Position numbers and translations under genes: made by a program
Origin: Acinetobacter variabilis
GTDB taxonomy: Bacteria > Pseudomonadota > Gammaproteobacteria > Pseudomonadales > Moraxellaceae
Direction of reading: 5' to 3'
Length of the DNA stretch: 64,000 bases
Assembly (NCBI RefSeq): GCF_000369625.1
Contig: NZ_KB850117.1
Coordinates: 1 to 64,000 of the forward strand
Shown here: positions 43,297 to 52,769 of the stretch, in pieces
How the letters are laid out: each line of letters begins with the position of its first letter
Numbering within the stretch: the stretch's first letter is position 1
Notes under the pieces: generated by a model
Told to the model about the DNA's origin: nothing
Databases searched by the model: none
The model's input: the letters and a program-made list of their open reading frames with translations, nothing else

Positions 43297-46053
43297 ATGG
43301 CCAAGTATACTGATATCAATAGTTTTAATACCTTAGAAACATTAACCGTCGGTTCAGAACACTATCAGATTTTCAACCTATCCAAATTGCAAGTGCAGTT
43401 GGGCGACCTGTCCCGGCTGCCCAAATCTTTAAAGGTCTTGCTGGAAAATTTATTACGTTTTGAAGATCAGCTCACGGTGAAGACCGAGCATATTCATGCC
43501 TTGGCAGGATGGCTTAACGACCGAACTTCAGAACAGGAAATCCAGTATCGTCCGGCACGGGTGCTGATGCAGGATTTTACCGGTGTTCCTGCAGTGGTTG
43601 ATCTTGCTGCAATGCGTGCAGCAGTGGCCAAAGCCGGCGGTGATCCGGAAAAAATTAATCCGTTGTCACCGGTGGATTTAGTCATCGATCACTCGGTGAT
43701 GGTCGATTACTTTGCCAGCCCGCAAGCTTTTGAGCAGAATGTTACCATTGAGATGCAACGCAACGGCGAACGCTACCAGTTTCTGCGCTGGGGGCAGGCG
43801 GCACTCAATCAGTTTCGCGTGGTGCCGCCAGGAACCGGGATTTGCCACCAAGTCAATCTGGAATATCTGGCACAAGTGGTCTGGAGCAATGAGGTCGATG
43901 GGCAGCGCTTTGCCTTTCCTGATACCTTGGTCGGTACCGATTCACATACCACCATGATCAATGGCTTAGGTGTGTTAGGCTGGGGGGTAGGTGGTATTGA
44001 GGCGGAAGCGGCCATGCTAGGCCAACCGATCTCCATGCTGATTCCGGAAGTGATCGGCTTTAAGCTTACCGGTAAACTCAAAGAAGGGATTACAGCAACT
44101 GATCTGGTGCTGACCATTACCCAGATGCTGCGCCAAAAAGGCGTAGTTGGAAAATTTGTCGAATTTTATGGTGATGGCCTGGCCGATTTACCCTTGGCGG
44201 ACCGTGCCACGATTGCCAATATGGCACCGGAGTATGGCGCTACCTGTGGCTTTTTCCCGGTTGATGAGGTGACGCTTTCCTATTTACGTTTAACAGGACG
44301 TCAGCCGGAAAGAATTGCCTTGGTAGAGGCTTATAGCAAGTTGCAAGGATTATGGCGCAATCCGGGGGATGAACCCGTCTTTACAGATACGCTGGCTTTA
44401 GATATGTCGACGGTAGAAGCCAGTCTAGCGGGTCCGAAACGCCCACAGGATCGTGTACTATTGTCACAAGTGCCGAGAACCTTTGATGCCTTCATGGATC
44501 TGACCTTGAAACCGGTCAAAGAAGAAAAAGAGCGTCTGGAAAATGAAGGAGGGGGAGGTACGGCTGTTGAAGCGAGACAGGCCAACCTGCCCCATGAAAA
44601 TGTTTTTTGTATGATTGAGGGTAAAAAATATCCGTTGCAGCATGGTGACGTGGTGATTTCAGCGATTACCTCCTGTACTAACACTTCGAATCCCAGTGTC
44701 ATGTTGGCAGCAGGGCTATTGGCCAAAAAGGCAATCGAAAAAGGTTTGCAGCGGAAACCCTGGGTGAAAAGTTCACTGGCTCCAGGTTCCAAAGTGGTTA
44801 CCGATTATCTCAATGCAGCAGGGTTGACGCCTTATTTGAATCAACTGGGTTATAACCTGGTAGGTTATGGTTGTACCACCTGTATTGGTAATTCGGGACC
44901 TTTACCTGAAGCGATTGAAGAAGCTGTGCAATGTTTCGATTTGAATGTAGCCTCAGTGCTTTCCGGAAACCGTAACTTTGAAGGACGAGTGCATCCTTTG
45001 GTGAAAACCAATTGGTTAGCATCTCCCCCCTTGGTTGTTGCCTATGGTTTGGTGGGGAATATTCGAACTGATCTCACTGCTGAGCCGATAGGTGAAGGCT
45101 TTGATGGGCAAGCAGTTTATTTAAAAGATATTTGGCCGACACAGATGGAAATTGATGCCGCACTGCAGAACTTGAATACTGAGATGTTCCATAAAGAATA
45201 TGCGGAAGTGTTTGAAGGTGATGCCAAGTGGAAAGCGATCCAGATTCCTCAAAGTCAAACCTATACTTGGGATGAACAATCGACCTATATCCGACATCCA
45301 CCCTTTTTTGCAGAAATTGATCAGCCGGTGCGACCAATTCAGCAGATCAAACAGGCACGGATTTTGGCTGTATTGGGAGATTCAGTCACGACGGACCATA
45401 TTTCCCGTGCAGGCAACATCAAAAAAGATAGTCCTGCCGGACGATATTTGCAGCAACAGGGGGTTGATGCAAAAGACTTTAACTCTTATGGATCCCGCCG
45501 TGGCAACCATGAGGTGATGATGCGAGGCACCTTTGCCAATATCCGCATCAAAAACGAAATGCTGGGTGGGGAGGAAGGTGGCAATACTCTGCATATTCCA
45601 AGTGCAGAAAAACTCTCGATTTATGATGCGGCAATGCGCTATCAGGCAGAACAAACCCCACTCGTGATTATTGCCGGGAAAGAATATGGCACTGGTTCTT
45701 CACGTGACTGGGCGGCCAAAGGCACCAACCTATTGGGGGTGAAAGCAGTGATTGCTGAAAGTTTTGAGCGGATTCACCGTTCTAATCTGGTCGGCATGGA
45801 GGTGTTACCTTTACAGTTTATGGAGGGTCAGAACCGGCAGATCTTGAACCTGACCGGGCATGAAACCCTATCAATTCTAGGATTGTCGGATGATATTCAT
45901 CCGCATCAAATGCTGGATGTAGAAGTGCAACATACCGATGGTACATATAGCCATTTTCAGGTGTTGTGTCGTATTGATACCTTGAATGAGGTGGAATACT
46001 TTAAGGCAGGTGGGATCTTGCACTATGTTTTACGCAATTTGCTCGCTTCCTAA
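43297..46053 (+). CDS. acnA: aconitate hydratase A
   Basis: The 918-residue enzyme isomerises citrate to isocitrate. The 4Fe-4S cysteines are C460 (SCTNTSNPS), C526 and C529 (GCTTCIGNSG). The IRP/AcnA-type arrangement includes GTDSHTTMINGLGVLGWGVG and, near the end, the swivel domain with GSSRDWAAKG. GGAGG stands before the ATG. It is AcnA/IRP-like rather than AcnB, and forms a single transcription unit here, with no prpC-type neighbours that would suggest AcnD. Confidence 0.95.
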   Translation: MAKYTDINSFNTLETLTVGSEHYQIFNLSKLQVQLGDLSRLPKSLKVLLENLLRFEDQLTVKTEHIHALAGWLNDRTSEQEIQYRPARVLMQDFTGVPAVVDLAAMRAAVAKAGGDPEKINPLSPVDLVIDHSVMVDYFASPQAFEQNVTIEMQRNGERYQFLRWGQAALNQFRVVPPGTGICHQVNLEYLAQVVWSNEVDGQRFAFPDTLVGTDSHTTMINGLGVLGWGVGGIEAEAAMLGQPISMLIPEVIGFKLTGKLKEGITATDLVLTITQMLRQKGVVGKFVEFYGDGLADLPLADRATIANMAPEYGATCGFFPVDEVTLSYLRLTGRQPERIALVEAYSKLQGLWRNPGDEPVFTDTLALDMSTVEASLAGPKRPQDRVLLSQVPRTFDAFMDLTLKPVKEEKERLENEGGGGTAVEARQANLPHENVFCMIEGKKYPLQHGDVVISAITSCTNTSNPSVMLAAGLLAKKAIEKGLQRKPWVKSSLAPGSKVVTDYLNAAGLTPYLNQLGYNLVGYGCTTCIGNSGPLPEAIEEAVQCFDLNVASVLSGNRNFEGRVHPLVKTNWLASPPLVVAYGLVGNIRTDLTAEPIGEGFDGQAVYLKDIWPTQMEIDAALQNLNTEMFHKEYAEVFEGDAKWKAIQIPQSQTYTWDEQSTYIRHPPFFAEIDQPVRPIQQIKQARILAVLGDSVTTDHISRAGNIKKDSPAGRYLQQQGVDAKDFNSYGSRRGNHEVMMRGTFANIRIKNEMLGGEEGGNTLHIPSAEKLSIYDAAMRYQAEQTPLVIIAGKEYGTGSSRDWAAKGTNLLGVKAVIAESFERIHRSNLVGMEVLPLQFMEGQNRQILNLTGHETLSILGLSDDIHPHQMLDVEVQHTDGTYSHFQVLCRIDTLNEVEYFKAGGILHYVLRNLLAS

Positions 46054-46071
46054 ATTGGATGATGAAAACCC

Positions 46072-46100
46072 GACACCGGCCACAATGCCGGCCAGTTAAG
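46072..46100 (+). terminator. GC-rich hairpin after acnA
   Basis: The stem CCGGC / GCCGG with loop CACAAT stands 20 bp after the acnA stop. The following sequence (CCAGTTAAG) has no T run, so efficiency is doubtful. Confidence 0.4.
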
Positions 46101-46119
46101 TAGTTTTACTGACTTATTT

Positions 46120-46434
46120 ATGCGAAATGATTTTAATGACATTGCAAATTATGACCAAATTGAAAGAACTCTGCGAAACTTAGTTCAAGAAGGTGAGCTA
46201 ATTAAAGTGGGTTATGGTATTTATACCAAAGTAAGAAAAAACCAAATGACCGGAAAAATAATACCAGCCTGTCTAGAAGGCGCTGATGCAGTGATCTTCG
46301 AGGCATTAAAAAGATTGGATGTACAGATTACGTTGGGTAAGGCTACGGAAAATATTTATCTGGTCAACCCACCCAGATTCCAGTCTTTACTCAAATTAAA
46401 ACCCTACATCGTTTTATACGCCAATTGTCTGTAG
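46120..46434 (+). pseudogene. DUF6088/AbiEi-like protein, truncated
   Basis: The readable 104 residues begin RNDFNDIANYDQIERTLRNL, the winged-helix part of DUF6088 / AbiEi-type antitoxin-like proteins (with GELIKVGYGIYTKVRKNQ), and end abruptly after QSLLKLKPYIVLYANCL. Family members have about 60 extra N-terminal residues and a conserved C-terminus; upstream in-frame sequence (FTDLF) is very short. Both ends seem lost. No toxin partner is present. Confidence 0.55.
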
Positions 46435-46679
46435 GTTGTAGCCAATTAATGCCTGATATAAAAACAGTTTGCAGATGTCGCTGATGGACTTGGTATTGGT
46501 GCAATTTCTATGTGTAGACAGGTAAGTGTCCGCCGAACCTGATATGATCCTCGAAAGTTAGACGGTTGATTAAGCAGCTTTAAGGACTGATTTCTATATA
46601 CAAAGGGAGAGCCTTTTAATATCACCTTGATTCATCATATTGAAATACTGGTACTACAAAATAGCACTATTCATGTGAT

Positions 46680-46956
46680 TGAACCGTACCGGGTTTGTCG
46701 GAGACTTTTTATTTAAGTTAGGCCACAAACTCAAAAGGTGACACATAATCTAACGCACTATGTAAACGTTCCTTATTGAACCAATCTACCCAGTTTAGTG
46801 TCGCAAGTTGTACATCTGCTAAACCTCGCCAATCTGCTTTTAAATATTCAATCACCTCTGTTTTGTATAAGTCATTCACAGTCTCAGCCAAAGCAATATC
46901 ATATGAATCACCAGTCGTACCGACTGATGCTCGTAAATTTGCTGCCTCTAAACGAT
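46680..46956 (-). mobile_element. IS3-family element, left end (partial)
   Basis: The terminal repeat TGAACCGTACCGGGTTTGTC and the orfB 3' end follow the copy at 25074 closely through the codons for RLEAANLRASVGTTGDSYD, then identity stops at AACGAT (46956). Small deletions shorten the terminal part. The rest of the element is missing. Confidence 0.85.
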
Positions 46957-47042
46957 GACATTGTTGTCAAAATGTAGGGTATGGGGGGGCTCCCCTTAGG
47001 GGCATAATTTGTTGAATCCTAGGTTACTACTAAAAAATAAGA

Positions 47043-47076
47043 AAAAATAGGAGCTTATAGCTCCCATTTTTTGTTA
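47043..47076. terminator. bidirectional terminator at left edge of the redox module
   Basis: The perfect stem GGAGCT / AGCTCC (loop TAT) has A-rich sequence before and CATTTTTTG after, so it works on both strands. On the minus strand it ends the monooxygenase gene. Similar hairpins recur at 48475 and 52585. Confidence 0.75.
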
Positions 47077-47100
47077 GCTTTCTAAGTCTCTATGTTAATT
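47074..47100. other. degenerate pdif-like sequence
   Basis: The sequence TAGCTTTCTAA, GTCTC, TATGTTAATT aligns with the pdif-like site at 52613 (TTCGCATAA, GCTCTA, CGATGTTAATT) but is two bases shorter, with a decayed XerC-type half. Both follow the same type of terminator. Confidence 0.35.
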
Positions 47101-47133
47101 TGAAGAATACTTCATCATAACGTCCGAATACAG

Positions 47134-47418
47134 CTATATTTTTTTGATTTCTACAATATCACTTGATTCAATGAGCGATTGGATATTACCAAATAAACTT
47201 TGAATATAATCAGAGGCTAGATGGATATTTAAATCCTCTCTGCTACGCCATTCTTCTAAGAAGAAATATCTACTCGAGTCATTTTCGCTAATATAAAGCT
47301 CATATTTCAAGCATCCTTCTTCTTGAAGCGTAGGCTCTATTACACTTTTTAAAAGCGCTTCTAACGTTTCTTTTTGATCTGATTTTGCCTTAATGTTCGC
47401 AATTACTGAAATAGTCAT
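47134..47418 (-). CDS. antibiotic biosynthesis monooxygenase (ABM) domain protein
   Basis: The 94-residue ferredoxin-like protein (MTISVIANIKAKSDQKETL; CLKYELYISENDSSRYFFLE; EEWRSREDLNIHLAS) belongs to the YgiN/LsrG-type ABM family. Such proteins oxidise quinols or act on small aromatic or dicarbonyl compounds without cofactors. It follows the quinone-reductase-like gene by 20 bp in the same direction, so a quinone redox role (as for E. coli YgiN and MdaB) is plausible. Confidence 0.85.
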   Translation of the reverse strand: MTISVIANIKAKSDQKETLEALLKSVIEPTLQEEGCLKYELYISENDSSRYFFLEEWRSREDLNIHLASDYIQSLFGNIQSLIESSDIVEIKKI

Positions 47419-47438
47419 TATTTCACCTTGAGTTTGTT

Positions 47439-48449
47439 TTAGAAGTTTTCTAGTACAATTTTGCCTTTTGACTTACCTGATTCAAGCAACTTATGCGCCT
47501 TCTCCAAGTTTGCAGCGTTAATATTGCCTAGATTTTGGTTGAGGGTACTTCTAATTTTTTGCTGGTCAACTAATTGGGCAACCTGTTGCAATAGATCACC
47601 TTGCTTTTCAATATCATCGGTTTCATACATTGAACGGGTGAACATCAACTCCCAATGGATAGAAATAGATTTAGTCTTAAACGGCATAATATCAAATATT
47701 TGTGGATCATCGATCAATCCAAGCTTGCCTTGTGGTGCAATCACAGAAACTATTTGCTTGGTATATGTTTCTGTATGATTTGTAGAGAATACGTATTTTG
47801 GTTTTTCAATGCCTAGTGTCTCGATCTGTGCATTTAAATCTTTGCTATGATCAATGACATGGTCGGCACCCAGTGATTCCACCCAAGATTTCGTTTCTTC
47901 ACGTGAAGCTGTTGCTATAACGGTCAGATTTGTTTTTGCTTTTAGGAGTTGGATAGCGATAGATCCTACACCGCCTGCACCACCAATAATTAGAATACTG
48001 CCAACTTCTGTTTCTGAAATTTGAAACCGATCAAACAGCATTTCCCATGCCGTTATTGCAGTTAATGGCAATGCTGCTGCTTCTGCATTAGATACTGTAA
48101 TGGGTTTAAGACTGATTATTCGTTCATCGACTGCTTGAAATTCAGCATTACTACCATCTCGGGTTAAATCGCCAGCATACCAAACAGAATCTCCTACTTT
48201 AAACGAGGTAACTTTTGAGCCAACTTCAATAATTTCCCCAACGGCATCCCAACCTAAAATACGATTATTTGCTTCAGACGAATTTTTTCTCACTTTGGTA
48301 TCAACTGGATTCACAGAGATTGCCTGAACTTTTACCAGTACATCACGCTCCTTAAGCGTAGGCTTAGCTTTTTCAATATCTACCAATGAATTTTTAAAAT
48401 CATCATGGTTATTTATAACATACGATACGGCTTTCATAGATTTGTCCAC
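47439..48449 (-). CDS. zinc-type MDR oxidoreductase (quinone reductase-like)
   Basis: The 336-residue medium-chain dehydrogenase/reductase has an N-terminal GroES-like domain (VKVQAISVNPVDTKVRKNSS; ILGWDAVGEIIEVGSKV) and a Rossmann domain with GGAGGVGSIAIQLLK. It resembles zinc-binding alcohol dehydrogenase family 1 proteins, many of which reduce quinones or enones with NADPH despite the name; zinc ligands are not evident. It is paired with the ABM gene downstream. Confidence 0.85.
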   Translation of the reverse strand: MDKSMKAVSYVINNHDDFKNSLVDIEKAKPTLKERDVLVKVQAISVNPVDTKVRKNSSEANNRILGWDAVGEIIEVGSKVTSFKVGDSVWYAGDLTRDGSNAEFQAVDERIISLKPITVSNAEAAALPLTAITAWEMLFDRFQISETEVGSILIIGGAGGVGSIAIQLLKAKTNLTVIATASREETKSWVESLGADHVIDHSKDLNAQIETLGIEKPKYVFSTNHTETYTKQIVSVIAPQGKLGLIDDPQIFDIMPFKTKSISIHWELMFTRSMYETDDIEKQGDLLQQVAQLVDQQKIRSTLNQNLGNINAANLEKAHKLLESGKSKGKIVLENF

Positions 48450-48474
48450 AACTTTAAAAAAATATAGTAAAAAT

Positions 48475-48496
48475 GGAAGCGAAGTGCTCCCATTTT
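48475..48496. terminator. terminator between SDR and MDR genes
   Basis: The stem GGAAGC / GCTCCC (one mismatch, loop GAAGT) lies between ATTTTT-like flanks. On the minus strand it follows the SDR gene. Sequence around it (CTCCCATTTTTTGTTA) is repeated at 47061. Confidence 0.6.
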
Positions 48497-48510
48497 TTGT
48501 TATTCAATAA

Positions 48511-49251
48511 TTAAAACTCTTGGCTCGTTGGGCGCAAAACAATTTCATTAATATCTACATCCGCAGGCTGTTCAATTGCATAAGCAATTGCTCGAGCGAC
48601 TGAGTCAGCTGGTATGGCTTGTTTGTAGAAATCAGTGACAAACTCTGAACTTTCTTTATGAGAAGAACCAAATTTTAGTTCTGACTCAACTGCACCAGGC
48701 TCAATAGTAGTCGTTCTAATTGTTCCCCCAACTTCATGACGAAGTCCTTCTGAGATGGCTCTTACAGCAAACTTAGTACCGCTATAAACAGTACCTCCTG
48801 GACTAAATACTTTTAACCCTGCAACAGATGCGAGATTAATAAAGTGTCCAAAGTTTTGTTTTTGGAAAACAGGTAGGGTAGCTGCTATACCATAAAGAAC
48901 ACCTTTAATATTAATGTCGATCATACGATCCCATTCATCAACTTTTAGCTCGCTTAATGGTGCAATAGACATTAATCCAGCATTGTTTACCAATACATCG
49001 ATTTGACCAAATGCGCTTAATGCCTTTTCAATAAGTGCTTGTACTTCCTGTGGTTTGGTTATATCCATACCAATAAATTCAGCTTGACCACCTTCAGTAC
49101 GAATGTCGTGAACAATAGCCTCTAATTTTTCAGTACGTCTAGCACCAAGTACAACCTTTGCACCTTTTTTAGCAAGTAAGCGAGCAGTAGCTTCACCTAA
49201 ACCACTACTTGCACCAGTGATAACAATAACTTTATTTTCTATATTATTCAT
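48511..49251 (-). CDS. short-chain dehydrogenase/reductase
   Basis: The 246-residue SDR has the cofactor motif TGASSGLG (about 10-17), NNAG, the catalytic S-Y-K set (INLASVAG, VYSGTKFAV) and a C-terminus fit for the SDR 'classical' class. The likely start is the ATG at 49251, preceded by AAGG; a longer frame begins at 49278. It is divergent from a LysR regulator 135 bp away, which probably controls it. The substrate is unknown. Confidence 0.88.
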   Translation of the reverse strand: MNNIENKVIVITGASSGLGEATARLLAKKGAKVVLGARRTEKLEAIVHDIRTEGGQAEFIGMDITKPQEVQALIEKALSAFGQIDVLVNNAGLMSIAPLSELKVDEWDRMIDINIKGVLYGIAATLPVFQKQNFGHFINLASVAGLKVFSPGGTVYSGTKFAVRAISEGLRHEVGGTIRTTTIEPGAVESELKFGSSHKESSEFVTDFYKQAIPADSVARAIAYAIEQPADVDINEIVLRPTSQEF

Positions 49252-49386
49252 ACAAGTAACCTTCAACCTATCTGTCAATCATATTTGATGGGTTAAGTAT
49301 TACAGCCTTGTTATATATAATAAATGAATAATATTATCTTTCAGAATTCCTATTTACGGAATAATTGCCATAACACAGGATTGGAC

Positions 49387-50286
49387 ATGCAGAACAAATT
49401 GGAAATGATGCGTATCTTTTGTGTCGCAGCAGAGTCTCGCAATTTTAAAGAGGCAGCAACTCAGCTGGGGATTTCCCCGCAGCTAGTGACACGGGCAATA
49501 AAAGAGCTAGAAGAGCAGCGCGGAGAGATTCTGTTTTACAGGAGTACTCGACAAATTAAAATTACCGCTGATGGTGAGCGTCTGGCGAAGCAAGCACGTT
49601 TTGCGGTGGGATCGATCGATGCTTTGTTTGTAAAAGACACCAAGGAAAAACGAGATGAAATGCGTGGGACTGTGCGTCTTACTGTGTCGTCTGTGTTAGG
49701 GCGCAAATTGGTAGTACCTGCACTAGCAGAATTTGCCACACGTTATCCAGATATTGTCGTGGATTGTGTGCTAACAGATTCACACTCGGATGTGATCGAT
49801 GAGCGGATAGATATCGGGATCAGATTTGGATTTTTGCCGGACAATCGATATGTGGCAAGGGAATTGGCAAAAGTGAACTTTTATTCCGTGGGTACGCCAG
49901 AGTTAATTGATAAGGTTGGAATGCCCAAAAAAATTATTGACCTAGATAAATACCCTCTAACAGCATTAGTCGATCATAAAACAGGACGTTACTGGCCATG
50001 GACATTCACCGAAAGTCGAAGCTTTACGCCATCAAAGCCCCGTTTTATTACAGATGATCTAGAAGCTGAATTTCAAGCTATTCTCGCTGGAGTTGGATTC
50101 GGACACATGCCTGGATTTCTAGTTTTGCCGTGGCTTAGGAGTGGTAAGCTCATTCAGATACTTCATGAGGAAACCTCTCCTGTTTGGCGCCTGTATTTAT
50201 ATCGTCCACAGCGGGGCCCGACACCTTTGCGAATCCGAGCATTGTTTGATTACTTGGTGGAAGTGCTGGGCCATATAGAAACCTGA
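49387..50286 (+). CDS. LysR-family transcriptional regulator
   Basis: The 299-residue regulator has the N-terminal HTH (MQNKLEMMRIFCVAAESRNF, then ATQLGISPQLVTRAIKELEE) and a substrate-binding domain of the CrgA/AaeR-like class (RGTVRLTVSSVLGRKLVVPA). AGGA before ATG 49387 favours this start over 49324. It stands between two sets of oxidoreductases that both read on the minus strand, divergent from the SDR gene, and is the obvious candidate regulator for the module. Confidence 0.88.
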   Translation: MQNKLEMMRIFCVAAESRNFKEAATQLGISPQLVTRAIKELEEQRGEILFYRSTRQIKITADGERLAKQARFAVGSIDALFVKDTKEKRDEMRGTVRLTVSSVLGRKLVVPALAEFATRYPDIVVDCVLTDSHSDVIDERIDIGIRFGFLPDNRYVARELAKVNFYSVGTPELIDKVGMPKKIIDLDKYPLTALVDHKTGRYWPWTFTESRSFTPSKPRFITDDLEAEFQAILAGVGFGHMPGFLVLPWLRSGKLIQILHEETSPVWRLYLYRPQRGPTPLRIRALFDYLVEVLGHIET

Positions 50287-50300
50287 ATCAGATAAGACCA

Positions 50301-51320
50301 TCATGTATCTAGAGTAACTACAATTTTTCCTATTTGCTGATTTGATTCAAGATAGCGCTGAGCGTCATGCATGTCCTCAAAGTTAAAGCAACGGTCGATC
50401 ACTGGACGAAGATATCCTGCACCTATACTGCTAAGAATAAATCGTCTGGCTTGCTCCCTTAGAACAGGGTCATGCAGAACCTCAAGGAACAAAAAACCTC
50501 GCATGGTTAAGCTCTTGCGTAATGCAACTTTAAGGGGAAATGGTGTGATCTCTGGGCTAAGTGCACCATGCATAACCATAGTTCCTCCCACAGACATCGC
50601 TTTTGCAATCTGTTCAATATGTGGCCCTCCTACAGCATCAAAGGCGACATCAAGATATTCTCCACCCAAACGTGAAACAAGCGCCTCATACAAATCGGGT
50701 TCATCTTCACTGGCTATAACATTTTTAACACCGAGATCCAGTAAACGTTGCTTTTTCTCTATCGTTTGTGTACTTGCAATGACCTTAGCACCCGCTGCTT
50801 CAGCGATCTGTATCGCAGCTAGTCCTACACTACTTGAAGCTGCTGTGATCAAGATCGTTTTTCCTTTCGAAACTCCACCAGCATGGATTACACCACCCCA
50901 AGCCGTCAAATACTGCATCCAGATTGAAGAAGCTTCTTCCCAGCTTAAACTATCAGGTTTGTGAACTAAAAAAGTTTCTGGAATCAGAAGCTTGTCCGTA
51001 TATGTCCCATATTTGGCTAGATTGTCAGTCGGAAGAATCGATACTGCATCTCCTGGAGAAAATTGGCGTACATCTTCACCTATCGCAAGAACTATGCCTG
51101 CTCCCTCATATCCCAGACGAGAAGGGAATACTGCCTTTTGAATATAAGTACCACGCCGAAACATTACATCAGCCCGGTTGAGTCCGATCGTTTTCATCTG
51201 GATTAGAACTTCTCCTGCTGCTGGTAAAGCAACAGGAAGTGTTTCTAATGTCAGAACATCTGTATCTCCAATACTATTGAAGCGCCAAGTCTTGGCCTGA
51301 AGTGCGTTAAATGACATCAA
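50301..51320 (-). CDS. MDR oxidoreductase (quinone/enoyl reductase-like), first of pair
   Basis: The 339-residue protein has a GroES-like domain (IGLNRADVMFRRGTYIQKA; PSRLGYEGAGIVLAIGEDV) and a Rossmann domain (ILITAASSSVGLAAIQIAEA). It resembles zinc-free NADPH:quinone reductases. It overlaps the upstream MDR gene by 14 bp, indicating one transcript. The pair may handle related enones or quinones. It converges with the LysR gene, whose stop lies 14 bp away. Confidence 0.85.
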   Translation of the reverse strand: MMSFNALQAKTWRFNSIGDTDVLTLETLPVALPAAGEVLIQMKTIGLNRADVMFRRGTYIQKAVFPSRLGYEGAGIVLAIGEDVRQFSPGDAVSILPTDNLAKYGTYTDKLLIPETFLVHKPDSLSWEEASSIWMQYLTAWGGVIHAGGVSKGKTILITAASSSVGLAAIQIAEAAGAKVIASTQTIEKKQRLLDLGVKNVIASEDEPDLYEALVSRLGGEYLDVAFDAVGGPHIEQIAKAMSVGGTMVMHGALSPEITPFPLKVALRKSLTMRGFLFLEVLHDPVLREQARRFILSSIGAGYLRPVIDRCFNFEDMHDAQRYLESNQQIGKIVVTLDT

Positions 51321-52302
51321 TCACTACCTTAATATTGGCAGAGCGATCTTGAACAGCATCATGAGCCTCAATCGCTTGGTCTAGAGTAAAATGACGAGGA
51401 TCAACAATAGGACGCAGTTTACCTTCCTCAACGAGACGAGTCGCGATCTTAAGGATATCACAATGATGAGCACGGCGATTGCCTGTTAACATCGGCATTA
51501 GGACGAATACGCCAGACATTGTGGCACACCGTAGAGATGAACTCGCTAAATTATGATTACCAAATGCAGCACAGCTGGTAATGTGGCCATAGTGAGTTGT
51601 CATGGAAAGTGAAGCTTCGAGTACTGGACCACCCACAGTGTCGTAAACAATGTTAAAACCTTGACCCTCAGGGCTTGCAGCAATAATGTCATCGGAAGAT
51701 GCTGTTGTGTAATCGAGAGGTGTTGCACCGAGTTCTGAAATCAGTGATTGATCAGCTGTACGACCAGTCGCCCAAACATTTGCATCAAGTGCTTTTGCAA
51801 GCTGAACCACCATATAACCAACGCCACCAGCACCACCTTGAACCAGTACAGTTTGCCCTGGTTGGACCTTCGCATTATCCACTAAACCTTCCCAAGCGGT
51901 GAGGAACGTCAATGGTAGTACTGCTGCCTCGCGCATAGAGATATTCCGTGGCTTTAATGCGATCAGATCAGCATCTGCTACAACATATTCTGCTAAAGAT
52001 CCTTGAAGATTACGAACGCCACCAATCAGACCGTAAACTTCATCTCCGACGTTGAAGTGAGTGACACCTTCACCAATAGCAGTTACAACCCCAGCCATAT
52101 CTGTTCCCAACACGGCAGGAAGCTCTGGCATAGCATATGGTGCTTCACCAAGACGAATTTTATAATCAATAGGGTTTACACCACTGGCATGAATACGTAT
52201 TAGAACTTGCCCAGCCTCTGGTTGAGGTATAGGGAGTTCTACACGTGTAAATTCATGATCACCAAAATTTTCTAGGATAAGAGCATTCATCATCTTATTC
52301 AT
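51307..52302 (-). CDS. MDR oxidoreductase (quinone reductase-like), second of pair
   Basis: The 331-residue paralogue has RIHASGVNPIDYKIRLGEAP, the GroES-like core and VLVQGGAGGVGYMVVQLAKA. It differs from its overlapping neighbour but shares its layout with the enzyme at 47.4 kb (GVNPIDYK versus SVNPVDTK). It is the first gene of the pair, and its promoter must lie in the region 52303-52600. Confidence 0.86.
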   Translation of the reverse strand: MNKMMNALILENFGDHEFTRVELPIPQPEAGQVLIRIHASGVNPIDYKIRLGEAPYAMPELPAVLGTDMAGVVTAIGEGVTHFNVGDEVYGLIGGVRNLQGSLAEYVVADADLIALKPRNISMREAAVLPLTFLTAWEGLVDNAKVQPGQTVLVQGGAGGVGYMVVQLAKALDANVWATGRTADQSLISELGATPLDYTTASSDDIIAASPEGQGFNIVYDTVGGPVLEASLSMTTHYGHITSCAAFGNHNLASSSLRCATMSGVFVLMPMLTGNRRAHHCDILKIATRLVEEGKLRPIVDPRHFTLDQAIEAHDAVQDRSANIKVVIDVI

Positions 52303-52722
52303 AGTTGTTCCTTATTCTTAACTGGGGGATGATATGCACAGTACCAAAGTAAATTAATCCAATAAATGATATTTATAGGATTTAATAATTCCTAAATAAT
52401 GAATAATAAATATCATCCGCTCACTAAAAATATTCTAGTACAGTCTGTAAAGGCAGTTTAATCTAAACTGTCGGTAGTATTTTCAAGGCTTGAAACGTTC
52501 AAAATATCTACAAAGTGGCTAAAATTTGAAACATAATTCTAAAAGGTCACAGCATTACAAAGAACATGAGCCAAAATAAAAAATGGCAGCTAAAAGTCCC
52601 ATTTTTTTGTGACCTTCGCATAAGCTCTACGATGTTAATTTAAAAAAACTAAAAACAGGGATAGAAAATTTTCGCTAAAGACCTTTTTGATTTTTCGATT
52701 TATAAAAATTATTGCTTTTTTT
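52303..52722. other. intergenic region between redox module and frm operon
   Basis: The first half is AT-rich and should hold the promoter of the MDR pair. The second half holds an imperfect hairpin (52585-52600) followed by ATTTTTTT, then a pdif-like site (52613-52640). No gene is seen. Confidence 0.5.
52613..52640. other. degenerate pdif-like site at right edge of the redox module
   Basis: It reads CCTTCGCATAA, spacer GCTCTA, CGATGTTAATT: the XerC-type half is good (9 of 11 to ATTTCGCATAA) and the XerD-type half matches TTATGTTAAAT at 8 of 11. The 11-6-11 plan is kept. Confidence 0.5.
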
Positions 52723-52744
52723 ATACTATGGGGTACTATAGTAT
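52723..52744 (+). promoter_or_regulatory. FrmR-type operator and promoter of frmR
   Basis: ATACTAT, GGGGTACT, ATAGTAT forms an inverted repeat with a G tract, like the operators of FrmR/RcnR-family repressors. A -35-like TTGCTT (52712-52717) and a -10-like TACTAT (52735-52740) with 17-bp spacing place the operator over the promoter, so the repressor would block transcription of its own operon. Confidence 0.75.
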
Positions 52745-52769
52745 TAATGCTAGCAAATAAGGAGGTCTG

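Noticed and set aside
43494..45654. Minus-strand frames inside acnA
   Set aside because: Shadows of a conserved 918-residue gene; their sequences look unlike proteins.
46120..46434. Active toxin-antitoxin locus
   Set aside because: The AbiEi/DUF6088-like frame is cut at both ends and has no toxin partner.
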